The notes below the pieces were generated by a model. The model worked only from the letters and a program-made list of their open reading frames with translations, did not search any database and had not been told where the DNA came from. DNA of 57,267 bases from Pseudomonadota bacterium (lineage in GTDB: Bacteria > Pseudomonadota > Alphaproteobacteria > Rhizobiales > Xanthobacteraceae). The translations under genes were made by a program, and so were the position numbers. Of the stretch, positions 49,690 through 57,267 are shown piece after piece. Each line of letters opens with the position of its first letter. Position 1 is the stretch's first letter. Where the stretch lies: contig JAEYRD010000052.1 of NCBI GenBank assembly GCA_023435725.1, positions 1 to 57,267 on the forward strand, written 5' to 3'.

Positions 49690-49872
49690 ATGGACAGTCT
49701 GACGAAGCGCGAGCAGCCGGACCGCAGCAAGATCAACATGCACGAGGCCTTCGAGGTCAAGTACTGGACGCACGCGCTCGGCGTGTCGAAGGAGGAGCTG
49801 AAAAAGGCCGTCGACAAGGTCGGCAATTCGGCCGCCACCGTCCGCAAGGAGCTCGCTGGGCAGCGTATTTAG
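49690..49872 (+). CDS. DUF3606 domain small protein
   Basis: A 60-residue DUF3606 protein. Seen: SKINMHEAFEVKYWTHALGV and SKEELKKAVDKVGNSAATVR, which form the family's small helical unit. Length is normal for the family. The ATG at 49690 has GAGGAAAG upstream; the 49669 start is less likely. DUF3606 proteins in Rhizobiales are recurrent members of the general stress response, and an EcfG-type promoter lies directly upstream. Function unknown. Confidence 0.85.
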   Translation: MDSLTKREQPDRSKINMHEAFEVKYWTHALGVSKEELKKAVDKVGNSAATVRKELAGQRI

Positions 49873-50021
49873 CTGAAGGGCTTTGTGGGCCTGTCATCGT
49901 GCTCGCGGCGCTGATCTATCCCATGCTGCGTAGCCACGACCGCAGCCGCACCGAGCGCCATGTCGCCGCCCGTATCGTGCGCGAACGCTAGAAGCAGAAC
50001 GAGACGTGGGACTTCACCGGA

Positions 50022-50046
50022 GGAACGAGAAAGGCGGAGGGACGTT
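50022..50046 (+). promoter_or_regulatory. EcfG (general stress) type promoter
   Basis: GGAAC (50022-50026), 16 bases, CGTT (50043-50046), an exact match to the consensus, 23 bases before the ATG at 50069. Same spacing as the DUF3606 promoter at 49638. Confidence 0.7.
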
Positions 50047-50068
50047 TTGTCGACAGGAGGAAGCACCG

Positions 50069-50314
50069 ATGAAAGCGACGGCTCTTGTTCTGGCGATCCT
50101 GCTGGCCATCCCCGCCGGCACCGCCTCGGCTCACAGCGCCAAGCGACACCATCATGGCTGGTCGAATTCGATGAACATGATGCGCGGTCCCGGCCGCACC
50201 GCTGCGCGAACCGATCCGAACGGGACGGCTAGCGGCCCGACGAGCGTCAGCGGTACCGGCTCGTCGAAATTCGGCGGCCAGATTCCGGGATCGAGCGGCG
50301 CTACCCGGCAGTAG
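50069..50314 (+). CDS. small secreted protein, predicted general-stress gene
   Basis: An 81-residue protein with a signal peptide (MKATALVLAILLAIPAGTAS) followed by a His-rich start (HSAKRHHHGW) and a Gly/Ser/Thr-rich tail. The ATG at 50069 has an AGGAGG ribosome site. An EcfG promoter lies just upstream, so it is likely induced by stress. No domain recognised. Confidence 0.7.
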   Translation: MKATALVLAILLAIPAGTASAHSAKRHHHGWSNSMNMMRGPGRTAARTDPNGTASGPTSVSGTGSSKFGGQIPGSSGATRQ

Positions 50315-50370
50315 GCCTGGCGGAAGCTTCAACGATGCAGCTCGGCCTCGAGCGGGGCGGGGATTTCGTC

Positions 50371-50556
50371 CTACTTGATGCTGACGAACATGCCCCAAGC
50401 CGCGGCCAGCGTCGCGCCGGAAAAGACGATCAGCGGGTTCTCGCAGAACGAGCTGCCATAGGTGCACATGGTGACGCCGAACGAGCCGATCTCGTGATGG
50501 CTCGCGGAGTAGAACAGTCCCGACAGCACCAGCAATGCAGCGGCGACGTAGTACAT
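50371..50556 (-). CDS. small two-helix membrane protein
   Basis: A 61-residue protein with two predicted membrane helices (YYVAAALLVLSGLFYSA and VFSGATLAAAWGMFVS) and a short periplasmic or cytoplasmic loop with two cysteines (MCTYGSSFCEN). The ATG at 50556 follows GGAGAGATGACCG. Unknown function. Confidence 0.65.
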   Translation of the reverse strand: MYYVAAALLVLSGLFYSASHHEIGSFGVTMCTYGSSFCENPLIVFSGATLAAAWGMFVSIK

Positions 50557-51115
50557 CGGTCATCTCTCCGAAATTGTCCCGATTGCGTCTGGGCAAGGGG
50601 CATGTCCCAGCATGGCGCGAAGAGATTTCATTTCGCCGAATTCGTTTCGCTGCATTTTAGATAAAGTTTGACCCGCCGGGCAAAACACCGGCAAGATGGC
50701 AGCATAGGGTGTCTGCCCGTTGCGAATGTCGGCTTCTGGAAGCGGACGAAACGCCGGGCGGATTCTATCGCTTTCGGCTCGCTTGTGGATGTGCGGTGGG
50801 CGGCGGTCAAAAGCAGCACAAGGGCGCGAGGTATGGGGACCTAGCGCCCTTGCACGCCCAATCGTCGGTTGCCCCGAGTGTGAGTTCTTGGGGATCGCAG
50901 GGCAACCCACGAACGCCGGCTACCGGGACGAATCATTACCTCACGCTGTTGTCATGATTGCGGCGCTTTTCGATTTTGGCACAAACTGCACATCACCGCG
51001 GCCCGATCGCGGAGTACTGTTCAACCGATCGGCGAAGCGCCGCGTGACTATTCTTGTCTTGGGGACGCTGCCAGTGATCCTCATGGCGGTCCTCGTTGTG
51101 ATGTTCTGACAGAAC
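50557..51115. other. intergenic region with repeat copy and weak ORF
   Basis: Holds a second copy of the repeat near 50669 (TTGACCCGCCGGGCAAAACA), also present near 49337, and sequence resembling decayed dispersed elements (GAATGTCGGCTTCTGG at 50725). A frame of 51 codons from ATG 50954 to 51109 ends in one hydrophobic helix (VTILVLGTLPVILMAVLVVM) but has no ribosome site; it may be a small membrane protein or chance. Confidence 0.35.
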
Positions 51116-51454
51116 ATGCGCGATCCACATGCAGTTGGCACGATCGTTGATGTGTTGCGGTGGACCTACGGCGACGACCAGGCGCGCCTGCTTCTCCGCG
51201 ACGGCATAAGCGTTGAGGCACTGATCGGTGCACTGCTGTCCGGCCCGGTGAGCGAACGTGACGTGGCGCGGCTGATAACCGCCGCGCTGGAGTCGGGTGA
51301 CTTCGAGATGACGCCGGATTTCACCACGCGTCCCTCGCATCTGAAATTCATCTACGATCCGCCGAACTCTTTGCGGGTGGTCGATATCGTCATGTTGACT
51401 GAATCGCAGACATTTTCGAGCGGCGACATCTGGCTGCGTCTGCGGGAGGTCTAG
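51116..51454 (+). CDS. hypothetical protein
   Basis: A 112-residue protein (MRDPHAVGTIVDVLRWTYGD...) with predicted helices (LLRDGISVEALIGALLSG) and a beta-rich end. No domain recognised, and no clear ribosome site before the ATG at 51116. Composition is protein-like and the opposite-strand frame is less so. Moderate to low support. Confidence 0.45.
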   Translation: MRDPHAVGTIVDVLRWTYGDDQARLLLRDGISVEALIGALLSGPVSERDVARLITAALESGDFEMTPDFTTRPSHLKFIYDPPNSLRVVDIVMLTESQTFSSGDIWLRLREV

Positions 51455-51594
51455 CCTGCCGGCTCAACATTGAGGCGTTCACGATCGGTGTCGGGGCAGC
51501 TACCAGCCGATAGGTCCTTCCGATGTCAGCTTGTGATCCTGCCGACATCAGCGCCTGGGTTCAACCGGAACAGAGAGCCTGCGGGAGTTTTGGG

Positions 51595-52170
51595 CTAGCG
51601 CGGATGTCTTGATCGCTTGAGTTCGGCGACCTGAAACTTCCCGCCGGCGAGCAGGCTGGTGCAATACCACCAGGCTCTATTGTTGTCCCAGCCCAGGAAG
51701 ACTTTGGTCTCCTTGCACTCCGCGTAGGATTTGTAGGTGAGTGTGTCTGTGCACGTTGCCGAGAAGGTCGAAAAATACCCTCCCGACTCGCTACATCCAA
51801 CCCAAGGGGCGTTCCCGGATTTGAAGCTCGTTGCGCAACCACCGTTGCAACTGCTGCTGGCTTTCTCCAGCGTGGCAAGCCTCCCTAATACTGAATTTGG
51901 CGCAGCCGATGGCGTTCGAGCGGCTGCCGATGGCGTTTGTGCGGTTGACGATGTCCGGCGAGATATCCCTGTGTTTGCCGCCGGGTTCGGCCGATGTGGC
52001 CTTGCCACCTGCTTCGGTGCTTCGACCGTGACAGGGGGAATCTGGGCGCCGGAGCCCGCTGTAGTTTGCGACGCTGCCGGGCCGCACGGCAAGACAGTTG
52101 ACAAGACAGCGACTGACAGGACGGCGAGGGCTGAGGGCGCGGCAAAGCTTGACGACAATGTCATGACCAT
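51595..52170 (-). CDS. secreted hypothetical protein with Cys-rich C-terminus
   Basis: A 191-residue exported protein. The first ~35 residues (MVMTLSSSFAAPSALAVLSV...AASQ) form a signal peptide. A Pro/Ala/Thr-rich linker (residues about 40-95) leads to a Cys-rich domain with SSCNGGCATSFKSG, WVGCSESGGYF and LGWDNNRAWWYCTS, probably disulfide-bonded. The ATG at 52170 has a weak ribosome site. Unknown function. Confidence 0.6.
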   Translation of the reverse strand: MVMTLSSSFAAPSALAVLSVAVLSTVLPCGPAASQTTAGSGAQIPPVTVEAPKQVARPHRPNPAANTGISRRTSSTAQTPSAAARTPSAAPNSVLGRLATLEKASSSCNGGCATSFKSGNAPWVGCSESGGYFSTFSATCTDTLTYKSYAECKETKVFLGWDNNRAWWYCTSLLAGGKFQVAELKRSRHPR

Positions 52171-52438
52171 GTCCTATCGAGGACGGACACGCCGTCCCAA
52201 TGTGTACACGTTACCTCACCACGAGACAGACAGCTTGCACGCGCACAAGGGTGGCGCTGCTGGTTGCATAGTGCACTCAATGCAAGTTTATTGCAACCTC
52301 AAGCTGCTCCCGATGGAGCGCCCGCTTATGGGCCATAGCCGACAGTGCGCTGCGCCGAACGTGTTCTCTCCGTCGGACACTGCGGGGAGTGACTAAGATA
52401 ACAGCACGACTCGTTGAGGTGCTCGCAACCGTTGTAAT

Positions 52439-52687
52439 CTAGCGCTTAGGAGAGGTGAGTGCTCCATGTTTTCGAGCGTAATTCCGTAGCTGTTTGGAAT
52501 GACTACAGTCGCCCATAACACAGCCAGGTCCCCCATTCATTCTTCGATTATAACCGGCGCTGCGGTCACCGACATATTTGTACTCAAAGGCAGCCGCATC
52601 ATTGATTGTGGCGACGAAAACCGTGGTGGCTCCAATCAAGTTCAAGATGATAAACGAGAGCTGTATGCGAGCAATTGTACTTGCCAT
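52439..52687 (-). CDS. small secreted hypothetical protein
   Basis: An 82-residue protein. An N-terminal hydrophobic segment (LSFIILNLIGATTVFVATIN, then DAAAFE) is a signal peptide. The mature part (YKYVGDRSAGYNRRMNGG) has two cysteines (GCVMGDC) and a basic end. The local sequence is less GC-rich than its surroundings. Unknown function. Confidence 0.55.
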   Translation of the reverse strand: MASTIARIQLSFIILNLIGATTVFVATINDAAAFEYKYVGDRSAGYNRRMNGGPGCVMGDCSHSKQLRNYARKHGALTSPKR

Positions 52688-53122
52688 GGAGGCCTTTCAA
52701 GTTAGCAAGTTGCAACTTTGGCCCATGGCAACTGGTTCTGTCAAATCTCCGCCATTGCGAGCGAGACTTGAACGCCTGTCTGCCGTTCTGATGACAGAGA
52801 ACAGGCGTGACGTCCGCCTCCGGCCGATTGTGTTGGAAAAGTCGAGAATGCCGCGTCAGAGTCGAAGCAGTCGCCCCACGTCCCGAAGCGCCATGCGCAC
52901 CAGCGGCTCCTGGAAAATTGGTCACAACGCCTGAGAGAACTTTTTCAGCACAATGGGTCCCGAGCAAATGCTGCCTCGTCGCGGGCTGATCTGACGGACA
53001 AGACCGGTAACGTGTGGCGCGTCGCCGCCTCGACGAAACACGCCTGAAACATTGCTGAAACCAGATTGTCCTGAACGCCGTGCCCGCTGGTCCCGACCAA
53101 CGGAGCGAAAAGGAGACAAGTG
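52688..53122. other. intergenic region without a supported gene
   Basis: About 435 bases. Overlapping frames on both strands (plus 52578-52934, minus 52599-52967) lack ribosome sites and look like decayed repetitive DNA (the stretch RLFQHNRPEADVT on the minus strand recalls dispersed non-coding repeats). Nothing confident is seen. Confidence 0.35.
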
Positions 53123-53227
53123 ATGATCCAGGTCGGTTCGAAGGAAGAAGTCGCGTTGCTGCTGGCGCTGTTCGGCACGCACACTACGCCGGTCAAGCGG
53201 CCGAAGCCGAAATCCGCGCGCGGTTGA
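53123..53227 (+). CDS. 34-residue small protein
   Basis: ATG at 53123 to TGA at 53227: begins MIQVGSKEEVALLLALFGTH and ends in a basic tail (VKRPKPKSARG). An AAGGAG site lies 7 bases before the ATG. Amphipathic helix plus Lys/Arg tail; it may bind membranes or nucleic acid. Followed after 6 bases by the next small gene. Confidence 0.5.
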   Translation: MIQVGSKEEVALLLALFGTHTTPVKRPKPKSARG

Positions 53228-53233
53228 GAGCCG

Positions 53234-53482
53234 ATGCCGGGTTTGGCAGATTGCCAGAGCCTCTTGCGTCTGCTGATCGCAAGGGGAGATCCGGGAGCGA
53301 TCCCGCTCGCGGAAGGCGCCATCGATCAATATCTGAACATCACGCCGGTCGGCCTCCGCGGGCGCGGCCTGCGCGTGCTCCAGCGTGATGCGCTCGACCA
53401 ACACATTGCCGCGGTCGGCGTGCAGCGCTCGTTTGCCGAGACGGTGGACGCCTACATCGTGCGCAAGCTTGCGGAGGAGTGA
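53234..53482 (+). CDS. hypothetical small protein
   Basis: An 82-residue protein (MPGLADCQSLLRLLIARGDP...) predicted helical; IPLAEGAIDQYLNITPVGLR is in the middle. Starts 6 bases after the stop of the 34-residue ORF, so probably co-translated, though it lacks a strong ribosome site of its own (GAGAG). No domain recognised. Confidence 0.5.
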   Translation: MPGLADCQSLLRLLIARGDPGAIPLAEGAIDQYLNITPVGLRGRGLRVLQRDALDQHIAAVGVQRSFAETVDAYIVRKLAEE

Positions 53483-53588
53483 CGCCGGCGTTCTCGCCCC
53501 GGCTGTAATCCAGTTCAAATGCCGATCCTGCTCATGCCGCTAGGTTAGAACCGGATCGCGCGCCCTTCAGGCGCACGCGGAGCTGCCG

Positions 53589-53747
53589 ATGATGACTGCA
53601 CTTGCAAAGGCAATATCCCGCGCAACGGGGGCCAACGTCGAGGTCGAGACTCTCAAAGTGCTGGTGATCTTCTCGGGGGCGGGCCTGCTGCTCTCCCTCG
53701 TGGCCGCGATGATCTACGCAACATATCTCGGCGTCGCACTGGACTGA
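53589..53747 (+). CDS. 52-residue small membrane protein
   Basis: ATG at 53589 (a second ATG at 53592) to TGA at 53747. The N-terminal helix is polar (MMTALAKAISRATGANVEVE) and is followed by one long hydrophobic helix (VLVIFSGAGLLLSLVAAMIY) and ATYLGVALD. GGAG lies 6 bases upstream. Typical single-span small membrane protein; unknown function. Confidence 0.6.
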   Translation: MMTALAKAISRATGANVEVETLKVLVIFSGAGLLLSLVAAMIYATYLGVALD

Positions 53748-53847
53748 CTTTCGCGCACGGCGAGCCGCTGTTCATCTGCCGGTGCTCCGCTGTTCATTCG
53801 GTCTCGCCCGCTGAGCCGGACGATGGCCACGAGGCCATGCGACGCGA

Positions 53848-54312
53848 TCAGTCCGGGAGTTTCAGGTGCAGGAACTGATTGAAGGCGCTCGGCAGGTAGT
53901 CGGCGAAGGCCTTGCCGTTCACGAAGCCATGCTTGCGGTACAGCGCCAGCGCCGGTTCGAACGCCGGGCCGCTTCCGGTCTCGAGGCTCAGCCCGGTTAG
54001 CCCGCGCGCCTTCGCTTCATCCACGATGTGGTCCAGCAGCAGCGCCGCGACGCCCCGGCGCAGATGATCGGGATGGGTCCGCATCGACTTCACCTCGCCG
54101 CTGCCGTCGCCGAGCTCCTTCAGCGCGCCGATGCCGACCACCTCGCTTCCGTCGCGCACCGACCAGACCGTGACACCGGGCGCCTGCAGTCCGGAGAGGT
54201 CGAGCGCGAAGACGCTGCCCGGCGGCGAGCTCGCGTGCATGCCGGCGAGGTGGAGGGCGAGGAGGCGGCGGGTGAGCTCGCTGGTGAGGTCGTCGACGTG
54301 GATTTCGAACAT
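53848..54312 (-). CDS. GNAT family N-acetyltransferase
   Basis: A 154-residue GNAT acetyltransferase. Acetyl-CoA motif A is visible: VKSMRTHPDHLRRGVAALLL, with the usual RxxGxA-type turn. Before it, VVGIGALKELGDGSGEVK forms the central strands; SLETGSGPAFEPALALYRKH and GFVNGKAF close the fold, resembling the YjdJ/PhnO-like group. The ATG at 54312 follows AAGGACCCGAGCC; longer frames are rejected. Substrate unknown. Confidence 0.83.
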   Translation of the reverse strand: MFEIHVDDLTSELTRRLLALHLAGMHASSPPGSVFALDLSGLQAPGVTVWSVRDGSEVVGIGALKELGDGSGEVKSMRTHPDHLRRGVAALLLDHIVDEAKARGLTGLSLETGSGPAFEPALALYRKHGFVNGKAFADYLPSAFNQFLHLKLPD

Positions 54313-54775
54313 GGGCGGGCTCGGGTCCTTTGCAGGGCGAGCCGGACTTTCGCGCATCATGCAGAACATCAAAAGAGCGAAGTCCAAAGCAAATGGGACA
54401 AAATTGTTTCCGACACAACGGACAATCCCGTGTCTGCCAATAACTTCATCCAGGCGGGCTATCGGCTCTACGAACCCGAGGTGCCCTGGGCCTGGTCCCA
54501 TACGCTCTATTGGCGAAGGTCGCTTCGCTGAGCAATGCGAGCAGGTTTCCCGCGATGCGGAACGTGACTTTCGTAAACTGGAACGGCGCGCGAGACGAGG
54601 CGCAGCTTCAGTAGCCCCAGAATGCTCGACAGCCCGGCAAGCTAGATGGCTGTCGGGCCGTTTTTCCATTTCAGATGAGGTTAGTGAAGCACTTGCGAAG
54701 TCGGCGGCGCCGGGCTTTAAGTTTGCTCCTGCAGGAAATTCGGCGACCATAAGCCGATGTAAGGGAGCGCTGTCG
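54313..54775. other. intergenic region with orphan terminator-like hairpin
   Basis: About 460 bases between divergent genes, with no supported ORF. Around 54360-54425 is AT-richer than its surroundings. CGACAGCC (54627-54634) pairs with GGCTGTCG (54648-54655), followed by GGCCGTTTTT to 54665: a terminator-like structure on the plus strand without an upstream gene. Confidence 0.4.
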
Positions 54776-56041
54776 ATGTCCACCAAGCCTCAATTGCCGG
54801 AACGTTCGCCCCGGGCGACGGGAGGCCCAACCGCACTCGATGATCTGCTCGTCATCGACTTTACGCGGGTCGTGGCGGGGCCAGCCTGCACGCAGACACT
54901 TGCCGACTTTGGCGCGCGCGTCATCAAGATCGAAAATCCGGACGGAGGCGACGACACTCGCGCTTATGAGCACGCCGAGATCGGCGGCGAAAGCGCGGCC
55001 TATCTCAGCCTGAACCGCAACAAGCGAGGCATTGCACTCGACCTTGCCGTGCCGGAGGCCCGCGCGATCGCGCTGGATCTGATCCGCAAGGCGGACGTGG
55101 TCGTGGAGAATTTTTCGAGCGGGGTCATGAAGAAATTCGGCCTCGACTATGAGGCGGTCGCGCCGCTCAATCCGCGTCTGGTCTATTGCTCGATTTCCGC
55201 CTATGGACGGACCGGCCCGTTCGCCTCGCGGCCCGGCTTCGATCCGATTACGCAGGCGGAAAGCGGCTTCATGTCGCTCAACGGGTTTGCCGATGGCCCC
55301 GCGGTTCGTACCGGCCCACCCATCGTGGACATGGCGACAGGGATGTCTGCCTGCAACGCGATCCTGCTGGCGCTATTGGCGCGGGATCGGCTCGGCCGCG
55401 GACAGCATGTCGAAGTCGCCCTGTTCGACATCGCCATGGGGATGACCGGCTTCTTTGGCATGGCCTATCTGATCAACGGCGAGAACCCCGGCCGCTTCGG
55501 CAATTCGCCGAGTGGGTCTCCCACCGTCGGCGTCTATGAGGCCTCGGATGGCCCGCTTTACATGGCCTGCGCGAACGACAGGCTCTATCGTCGGCTGGTG
55601 GTCGAGGTGCTGAACCGGCCCCACCTGATCACCGATCCGCAGTTCGCCACGCGCAAGGCGCGCTCCGAGAATAAGGAACTCTTGCGGGCGGCCATCGCGG
55701 AGGTCTTTGCGAGCGATACCCTCGAGAATTGGATAGCGAAGATGAAGCTGGCTAATATTCCAGTCGGTTATCTCCGGACAGTCGAGGAGGGCTTCAACGC
55801 GCCGGAGGCGCGTCAGCGCCATCGCCTGAGCAGGATTCCGCATCCCACGGCGGACTGGGTCCCCAATATCGAGACGCCGATCACCATGAGCCTGACCGGC
55901 GCGATTGATCCTGTTGCCGCACCTCTGCTCGGCGAGCATACGGAGAATGTCCTGCGCGACACACTTGGCTACGACGAGCGTCAGATCACGGAGCTCGCCC
56001 AAAAGGGAGTCTTTGGATCAGGCAAGCCTTCGCCGGTTTGA
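54776..56041 (+). CDS. CaiB/BaiF (class III) CoA-transferase
   Basis: A 421-residue family III CoA-transferase. Seen: LVIDFTRVVAGPACTQTLAD, FGARVIKIENPDGGDDTRAY with the catalytic-region Asp nearby, LSLNRNKRGIALDL, and a C-terminal LLGEHTENVLRDTLGYDE. These enzymes move CoA between carboxylic acids (for example formyl-, succinyl- or carnitinyl-CoA). The ATG at 54776 follows AAGGGAGC 8 bases before. It precedes an acyl-CoA-dehydrogenase-like monooxygenase on the same strand, so both may act in catabolism of an organic acid. Confidence 0.87.
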   Translation: MSTKPQLPERSPRATGGPTALDDLLVIDFTRVVAGPACTQTLADFGARVIKIENPDGGDDTRAYEHAEIGGESAAYLSLNRNKRGIALDLAVPEARAIALDLIRKADVVVENFSSGVMKKFGLDYEAVAPLNPRLVYCSISAYGRTGPFASRPGFDPITQAESGFMSLNGFADGPAVRTGPPIVDMATGMSACNAILLALLARDRLGRGQHVEVALFDIAMGMTGFFGMAYLINGENPGRFGNSPSGSPTVGVYEASDGPLYMACANDRLYRRLVVEVLNRPHLITDPQFATRKARSENKELLRAAIAEVFASDTLENWIAKMKLANIPVGYLRTVEEGFNAPEARQRHRLSRIPHPTADWVPNIETPITMSLTGAIDPVAAPLLGEHTENVLRDTLGYDERQITELAQKGVFGSGKPSPV

Positions 56042-56225
56042 ATCGAAGAGGTTGTTTCCGCGGCATCAAGCATCGCGCGGCTTGCGGATCGCTGCTTCGC
56101 GATGCCGGCGTTTGCGACGTCGCATCCTTTTGGGCTCGGGGCAGGGCAACTGCGGCCTGTCAACGCTCCCCAGCTTGATTTAGCGAGGTTCCCGCCGCAT
56201 AACTATCTGAAAGCGAGGGACACGA

Positions 56226-57267
56226 ATGGCGCCTGGTCAAGAGCCGAGCATGGGCCTGCCCACCGGGCCGGAATCCAGCGAACGCGCCTATGCGGCAATG
56301 CTCGCGAAGACCCGGGCGCTCGTGCCACAGCTGCGCGAGCGGGCGGCCCGGACCGAAGAGCTACGGCATCTACCGCCCGAAACCGAACGAGACCTGCACG
56401 ATGCCGGCCTGTTCCGGATGCTCCAGCCCAGGGGTATTGGCGGGGCTGAGCTCGACTATGTCGCCTTGATCGATTGCGCAGACCTGCTCGGACAGGCAGA
56501 CGCGTCGGTGGCCTGGAATCTTGCCAATCTGGCAAGCCATCACTGGATGCTCGGCATGTTCGAGCAAAAGGCGCAGGATCTCGTCTGGGGTCGTGATCCG
56601 GATACGCTGATCGCATCCTCATTCATCTTTCCTGCCGGCCGGGCCACGAAGGTTGACGGCGGATACCGACTGCACGGAAGCTGGCCATTCTCCTCGGGCG
56701 TCGCGTCCTGCGAATGGAACATGCTTGCAAGCATCGTCTCCTCCGACGATGAAGCCGACGGCATCGAGTATCGGATATTCTTGCTCCCGAAAGGCGATTA
56801 CAAGGTTCTCGATACCTGGAATGTCGCGGGATTGCGCGGCACAGGTTCCTGCGATGTGGAAGTGCGCGACGCTTTCGTGGCCGACCATCTGACGGTCGCC
56901 GTCGGTGAGCTCATCGGTGGCCGGGCACCGGGAAGCAAGATCAATCCCAATCCGTTGTATGCATTACCTGTGTTCTCGCTGTTTCCTTACGTGCTGTCCG
57001 GCGTCGCGCTGGGCAATGCCCAGGCGTGCCTGAATGACTATGTCGAGGTCGCGCGTCATCGCATTTCCACCTACAACCGGGCCAAGCTCAGCGACTTTCA
57101 GAGCACGCAGATCAAGATCGCGGAGGCATCGGCCAAGATCGACGCTGCGCGCCTGATCATGCGTTCGGCTTGTATCGGTGCCATGGAAGATGCCAGACGT
57201 GGTCATGTTCCCGATATGGCGGCCAAGACCAAATATCGACGCGACGGGGCTTTTGCAGTGAACTTGT
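56226..57267 (+). CDS. flavin-dependent acyl-CoA-dehydrogenase-like monooxygenase (partial)
   Basis: An open frame from ATG 56226 to the end of the window (347 codons), preceded by GAGGGACACG. The product resembles the HsaA/DszC-type flavin-dependent monooxygenases with an acyl-CoA-dehydrogenase fold. Seen: LPPETERDLHDAGLFRMLQP, LIDCADLLGQADASVAWNLA, GSWPFSSGVASCEWNM and GLRGTGSCDVEVRDAFVAD. The family usually spans about 390-400 residues, so roughly 50 residues are missing. These enzymes use reduced flavin from a partner reductase to hydroxylate aromatics or sulfoxidise; true acyl-CoA dehydrogenase activity is less likely. It starts about 185 bases after the CoA-transferase. Confidence 0.8.
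   Translation, partial: MAPGQEPSMGLPTGPESSERAYAAMLAKTRALVPQLRERAARTEELRHLPPETERDLHDAGLFRMLQPRGIGGAELDYVALIDCADLLGQADASVAWNLANLASHHWMLGMFEQKAQDLVWGRDPDTLIASSFIFPAGRATKVDGGYRLHGSWPFSSGVASCEWNMLASIVSSDDEADGIEYRIFLLPKGDYKVLDTWNVAGLRGTGSCDVEVRDAFVADHLTVAVGELIGGRAPGSKINPNPLYALPVFSLFPYVLSGVALGNAQACLNDYVEVARHRISTYNRAKLSDFQSTQIKIAEASAKIDAARLIMRSACIGAMEDARRGHVPDMAAKTKYRRDGAFAVNL

Noticed and set aside
49517..49702. 61-codon frame with GGGAG upstream
   Set aside because: Overlaps the EcfG promoter and the DUF3606 start, and its Arg-rich sequence does not look like a protein.
51568..51595. GGAAC-N18-TT resembling an EcfG promoter
   Set aside because: It points into the antisense strand of the secreted protein gene, with no plus-strand gene downstream, and lacks the CG of the consensus.
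52578..52967. Frames on both strands in the 52.6-53.0 kb gap
   Set aside because: No start signals; looks like decayed repetitive DNA.
1..57267. CRISPR arrays, tRNA/rRNA genes, complete insertion sequences or prophage structural genes
   Set aside because: No regularly spaced repeats, tRNA-like T-loops with matching stems, transposase motifs or phage structural proteins were found in the reading.

Overview
The window looks like a chromosomal segment of a Bradyrhizobium-type alphaproteobacterium. It is GC-rich, has many small secreted proteins and Bradyrhizobium-style dispersed palindromic repeats, and carries a GcrA-family protein, a phasin and general-stress (EcfG-type) promoter motifs. This is inferred from gene content and sequence style; no database search was run. 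No tRNA, rRNA, CRISPR array or complete insertion sequence was seen.

Bases 1-26800 form a large purine/ureide nitrogen-scavenging region. A plus-strand set (DUF3830 protein, PuuE-type allantoinase, fused OHCU decarboxylase/HIU hydrolase) faces a minus-strand xanthine dehydrogenase pair in which the 2Fe-2S subunit is fused to the molybdenum subunit. Divergent from that pair is an 8-oxoguanine-deaminase-type amidohydrolase. Two complete BMP-family (nucleobase/nucleoside) ABC importers follow (8762-13481 and 15829-21202), flanking a possible Tsx-like outer-membrane channel. The second importer operon also encodes a biuret/triuret-hydrolase-type cysteine hydrolase and a guanine/cytidine-deaminase-type enzyme. 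Allantoate amidohydrolase, an unidentified 457-residue protein, a DctA-type transporter and formamidase complete the region. Together they give import, deamination, xanthine oxidation, opening of the urate-derived rings, allantoin and allantoate hydrolysis, and amide clean-up. No uricase is visible here.

Bases 26900-34000 hold a MoxR/VWA pair, a quinone oxidoreductase and a compact regulatory locus. In that locus an XRE-S24 (CI/LexA-like) repressor lies among copies of a TTCCGA-N3-TCGGAA operator, which occur in front of the repressor, of a divergent GcrA-like gene and of a 91-residue protein gene. Bases 34000-44100 carry small secreted proteins, a phasin, a cytochrome c, an alpha/beta hydrolase and a divergent surface/signalling locus: a TpsB (FhaC/ShlB) transporter facing a FecR-domain protein followed by a CHASE2-PAS-GGDEF-EAL c-di-GMP protein.

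Bases 44300-57267 are mixed: arginase, a truncated soxC remnant, an enolase-superfamily dehydratase, a motif-divergent NRAMP transporter, a patch of very small genes (two with good EcfG promoters), several hypothetical secreted proteins, a GNAT acetyltransferase, a class III CoA-transferase, and a flavin-dependent acyl-CoA-dehydrogenase-like monooxygenase cut off by the window end.
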